Part shown: positions 62,940 through 64,000 of the stretch, one piece after another
Layout of the letters: each line of letters opens with the position of its first letter
How positions within the stretch are numbered: the stretch's first letter is position 1
DNA from: JBMOMT01 sp049324835
GTDB taxonomy: Bacteria; Chloroflexota; Anaerolineae; CAYNKW01
Assembly: GCA_049324835.1 (NCBI GenBank)
Contig: JBMOMT010000040.1
Location: 124,001-188,000 of the forward strand
Direction: 5' to 3'
DNA length: 64,000 nt
Program-made: the position numbers and the translations under genes
The notes under the pieces: model-generated
The model's database searches: none
Seen by the model: the letters and a program-made list of their open reading frames with translations, nothing else
Told to the model about the DNA's origin: nothing

Positions 62940-62987
62940 GCTCTCTCTATCTCCTTCCGGAGCAATCGCTCAACAACCCCAACCGGA

Positions 62988-63377
62988 TCACTTTTTCTTG
63001 GCGCCGCGACGACGTCCACGCCCGGCCACCGTCTTCTTGGGCCCTCGCCTGGTGCGGGCATTGGTGCGTGTGCGCTGCCCGTTCACCGGCAGGTTGCGCC
63101 GATGCCGCAGCCCCCGGTAACTGCCGATCTCCATGAGGCGTTTGATGTTCATGTTCACCTCACGCCGCAGATCGCCCTCCACCCGATAGTTGCGGTCGAT
63201 GATCTCACGCAGCCGGCTCACCTCAGCTTCGGCCAGATCTCGCACGCGCAGATCCGGGTCCACACCTGCCTCTGTCAGGATCTCGTTGCTGGTTGTGCGG
63301 CCGATGCCATAAATATAAGTCAGGCCGATCTCTACTCGTTTGTCACGTGGCAGGTCTACACCTGCGATACGAGCCAT
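62988..63377 (-). CDS. rpsM: 30S ribosomal protein S13
   Basis: 129 residues. MARIAGVDLPRDKRVEIGLT at the start, GSYRGLRHRRNLPVNGQRTR near the end, and a long Arg/Lys-rich tail. It lies in the head and contacts the P-site tRNA. GGAGGG precedes the ATG. It follows rpmJ by 31 bases. Confidence 0.97.
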   Translation of the reverse strand: MARIAGVDLPRDKRVEIGLTYIYGIGRTTSNEILTEAGVDPDLRVRDLAEAEVSRLREIIDRNYRVEGDLRREVNMNIKRLMEIGSYRGLRHRRNLPVNGQRTRTNARTRRGPKKTVAGRGRRRGAKKK

Positions 63378-63408
63378 CCGTTTCCCTCCGTTCGTCTTGG
63401 CGTCTCGC

Positions 63409-63522
63409 CTATCCCTGACGCTGTTTGTGTCGAGGATTGATGCAGATCACCCGCACCACACCACGGCGGCGCACGATCTTGCACTTGGGGCAACGTCGTT
63501 TAACCGATGCTGAAACTTTCAT
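63409..63522 (-). CDS. rpmJ: 50S ribosomal protein L36
   Basis: 37 residues, read directly from the DNA: MKVSASVKRRCPKCKIVRR, then RGVVRVICINPRHKQRQG. CPKC plus Cys and His (CINPRH) make the zinc ribbon of the C+ form. GGGAG lies 6 bases before the ATG. Only 17 bases separate it from map, so infA, which often stands here, is absent. Confidence 0.96.
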   Translation of the reverse strand: MKVSASVKRRCPKCKIVRRRGVVRVICINPRHKQRQG

Positions 63523-63539
63523 CGTAATCTCCCTCACAC

Positions 63540-64000
63540 CTACAAGCGTGTCAAAATTTCTGGGCCGTTCTCCGTGACGGCCACGGTATGTTCCGAATGT
63601 GCCGATAACCCACCATCCGCCGTGACCACCGTCCAGCCATCCGAGAGCACCCGCGTCTGCCAGTGGCCCGTGCAGACCATCGGTTCGATAGCCAGCACCA
63701 TACCCGACTTTAACAGCCAGTTTTTGGGCCGCCGGCGACGATCTCGATCCAAAAAATTGGGGATGCTAGGCGGCTCGTGCATCCGCTGCCCGATGCCGTG
63801 TCCCTGATACTCGCGTATCACGTTGAATCCATGAGCCTCAACCCAATGCTGCACCGCCGCCATCACGTTCCACAGGTAATTCCCAGGTCGACATTGCTCG
63901 ATGGCCGCCGCCAGCGCGGCGTCGGTCACGTCGATCAGTCGCTGCGCCTCTGGGCCGATGCGACCCACCCCCACCGTAAAAGCCGCATCACCCTGCCAGC
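63540..64000 (-). CDS. map: Methionine aminopeptidase type I, C-terminal part
   Basis: About 153 residues of the C-terminal part are visible; the 5' end is beyond the right edge, and the frame stays open to 64000 (WQGDAAFTVGVG upstream). The metal ligands seen include the His of YQGHGIGQRMHEPP, the Glu in LAIEPMVC and the Glu in HSEHTVAVTE. It removes the start methionine from new proteins. In this cluster it usually sits between adk and infA/rpmJ. Confidence 0.94.
   Translation of the reverse strand, partial: WQGDAAFTVGVGRIGPEAQRLIDVTDAALAAAIEQCRPGNYLWNVMAAVQHWVEAHGFNVIREYQGHGIGQRMHEPPSIPNFLDRDRRRRPKNWLLKSGMVLAIEPMVCTGHWQTRVLSDGWTVVTADGGLSAHSEHTVAVTENGPEILTRL

Overview
The window reads as a chromosomal fragment of a GC-rich member of the Chloroflexota, most like the Anaerolineae/Caldilineae. 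This is inferred from the very large secreted proteins with Thr-Pro linkers, the ABC-sugar-transporter-rich layout, the zinc-type S4, S18 and L36 ribosomal proteins, and C-termini of the YLPLILK type. No rRNA, marker-gene search or tree was available, so the phylum call is an inference.

Layout. (1) 1-17905, plus strand: an exopolysaccharide or surface-glycan operon of 13 genes, mostly joined by ATGA/GTGA or 8-base overlaps. It holds GT2 and GT4 glycosyltransferases, an O-antigen-ligase-like protein, a polyprenol-phosphate sugar synthase, several GT39-like polytopic transferases (three of them tandem paralogues), and a membrane-anchored beta-propeller protein. (2) 17936-25464, plus: a consensus promoter and two giant secreted proteins (PQQ-like propeller; FG-GAP plus Big_1-type Ig repeats). 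(3) 25524-50597, minus: a TAT-exported DUF362 protein, a TolB-like/PD40 membrane protein, an alpha/beta hydrolase, four paralogous clan GH-A glycoside hydrolases (two with a degenerate GH18-like N-terminal half), a GH57 lipoprotein, two MalF/MalG permease pairs, and a sugar-binding lipoprotein with two tandem binding domains. A ROK repressor (50804-52048) lies just upstream. (4) 52216-53989: a small membrane protein and a plus-strand FAD oxidoreductase. (5) 54040-64000, minus: housekeeping genes: PPIase, rpsR, ssb, rpsF, a two-gene signalling unit (V4R protein, response regulator), and the alpha-operon-type cluster map-rpmJ-rpsM-rpsK-rpsD-rpoA-rplQ-truA-rplM-rpsI.

How it fits together. Region 3 looks like a Gram-positive-style polysaccharide utilisation locus built on ABC import: external GH-A and GH57 enzymes cut glycans, the double binding protein captures products, and two permease pairs import them, probably powered by an ATPase encoded elsewhere and controlled by the ROK protein. 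Its oddest part is a MalF-type permease fused in frame behind a GT39-like membrane glycosyltransferase domain (43334-45490). Paired with the duplicated binding protein, this is my best candidate for an undescribed system. Intergenic DNA here carries several palindromic repeats and a 144-bp MITE-like insertion with target duplications inside one of them.
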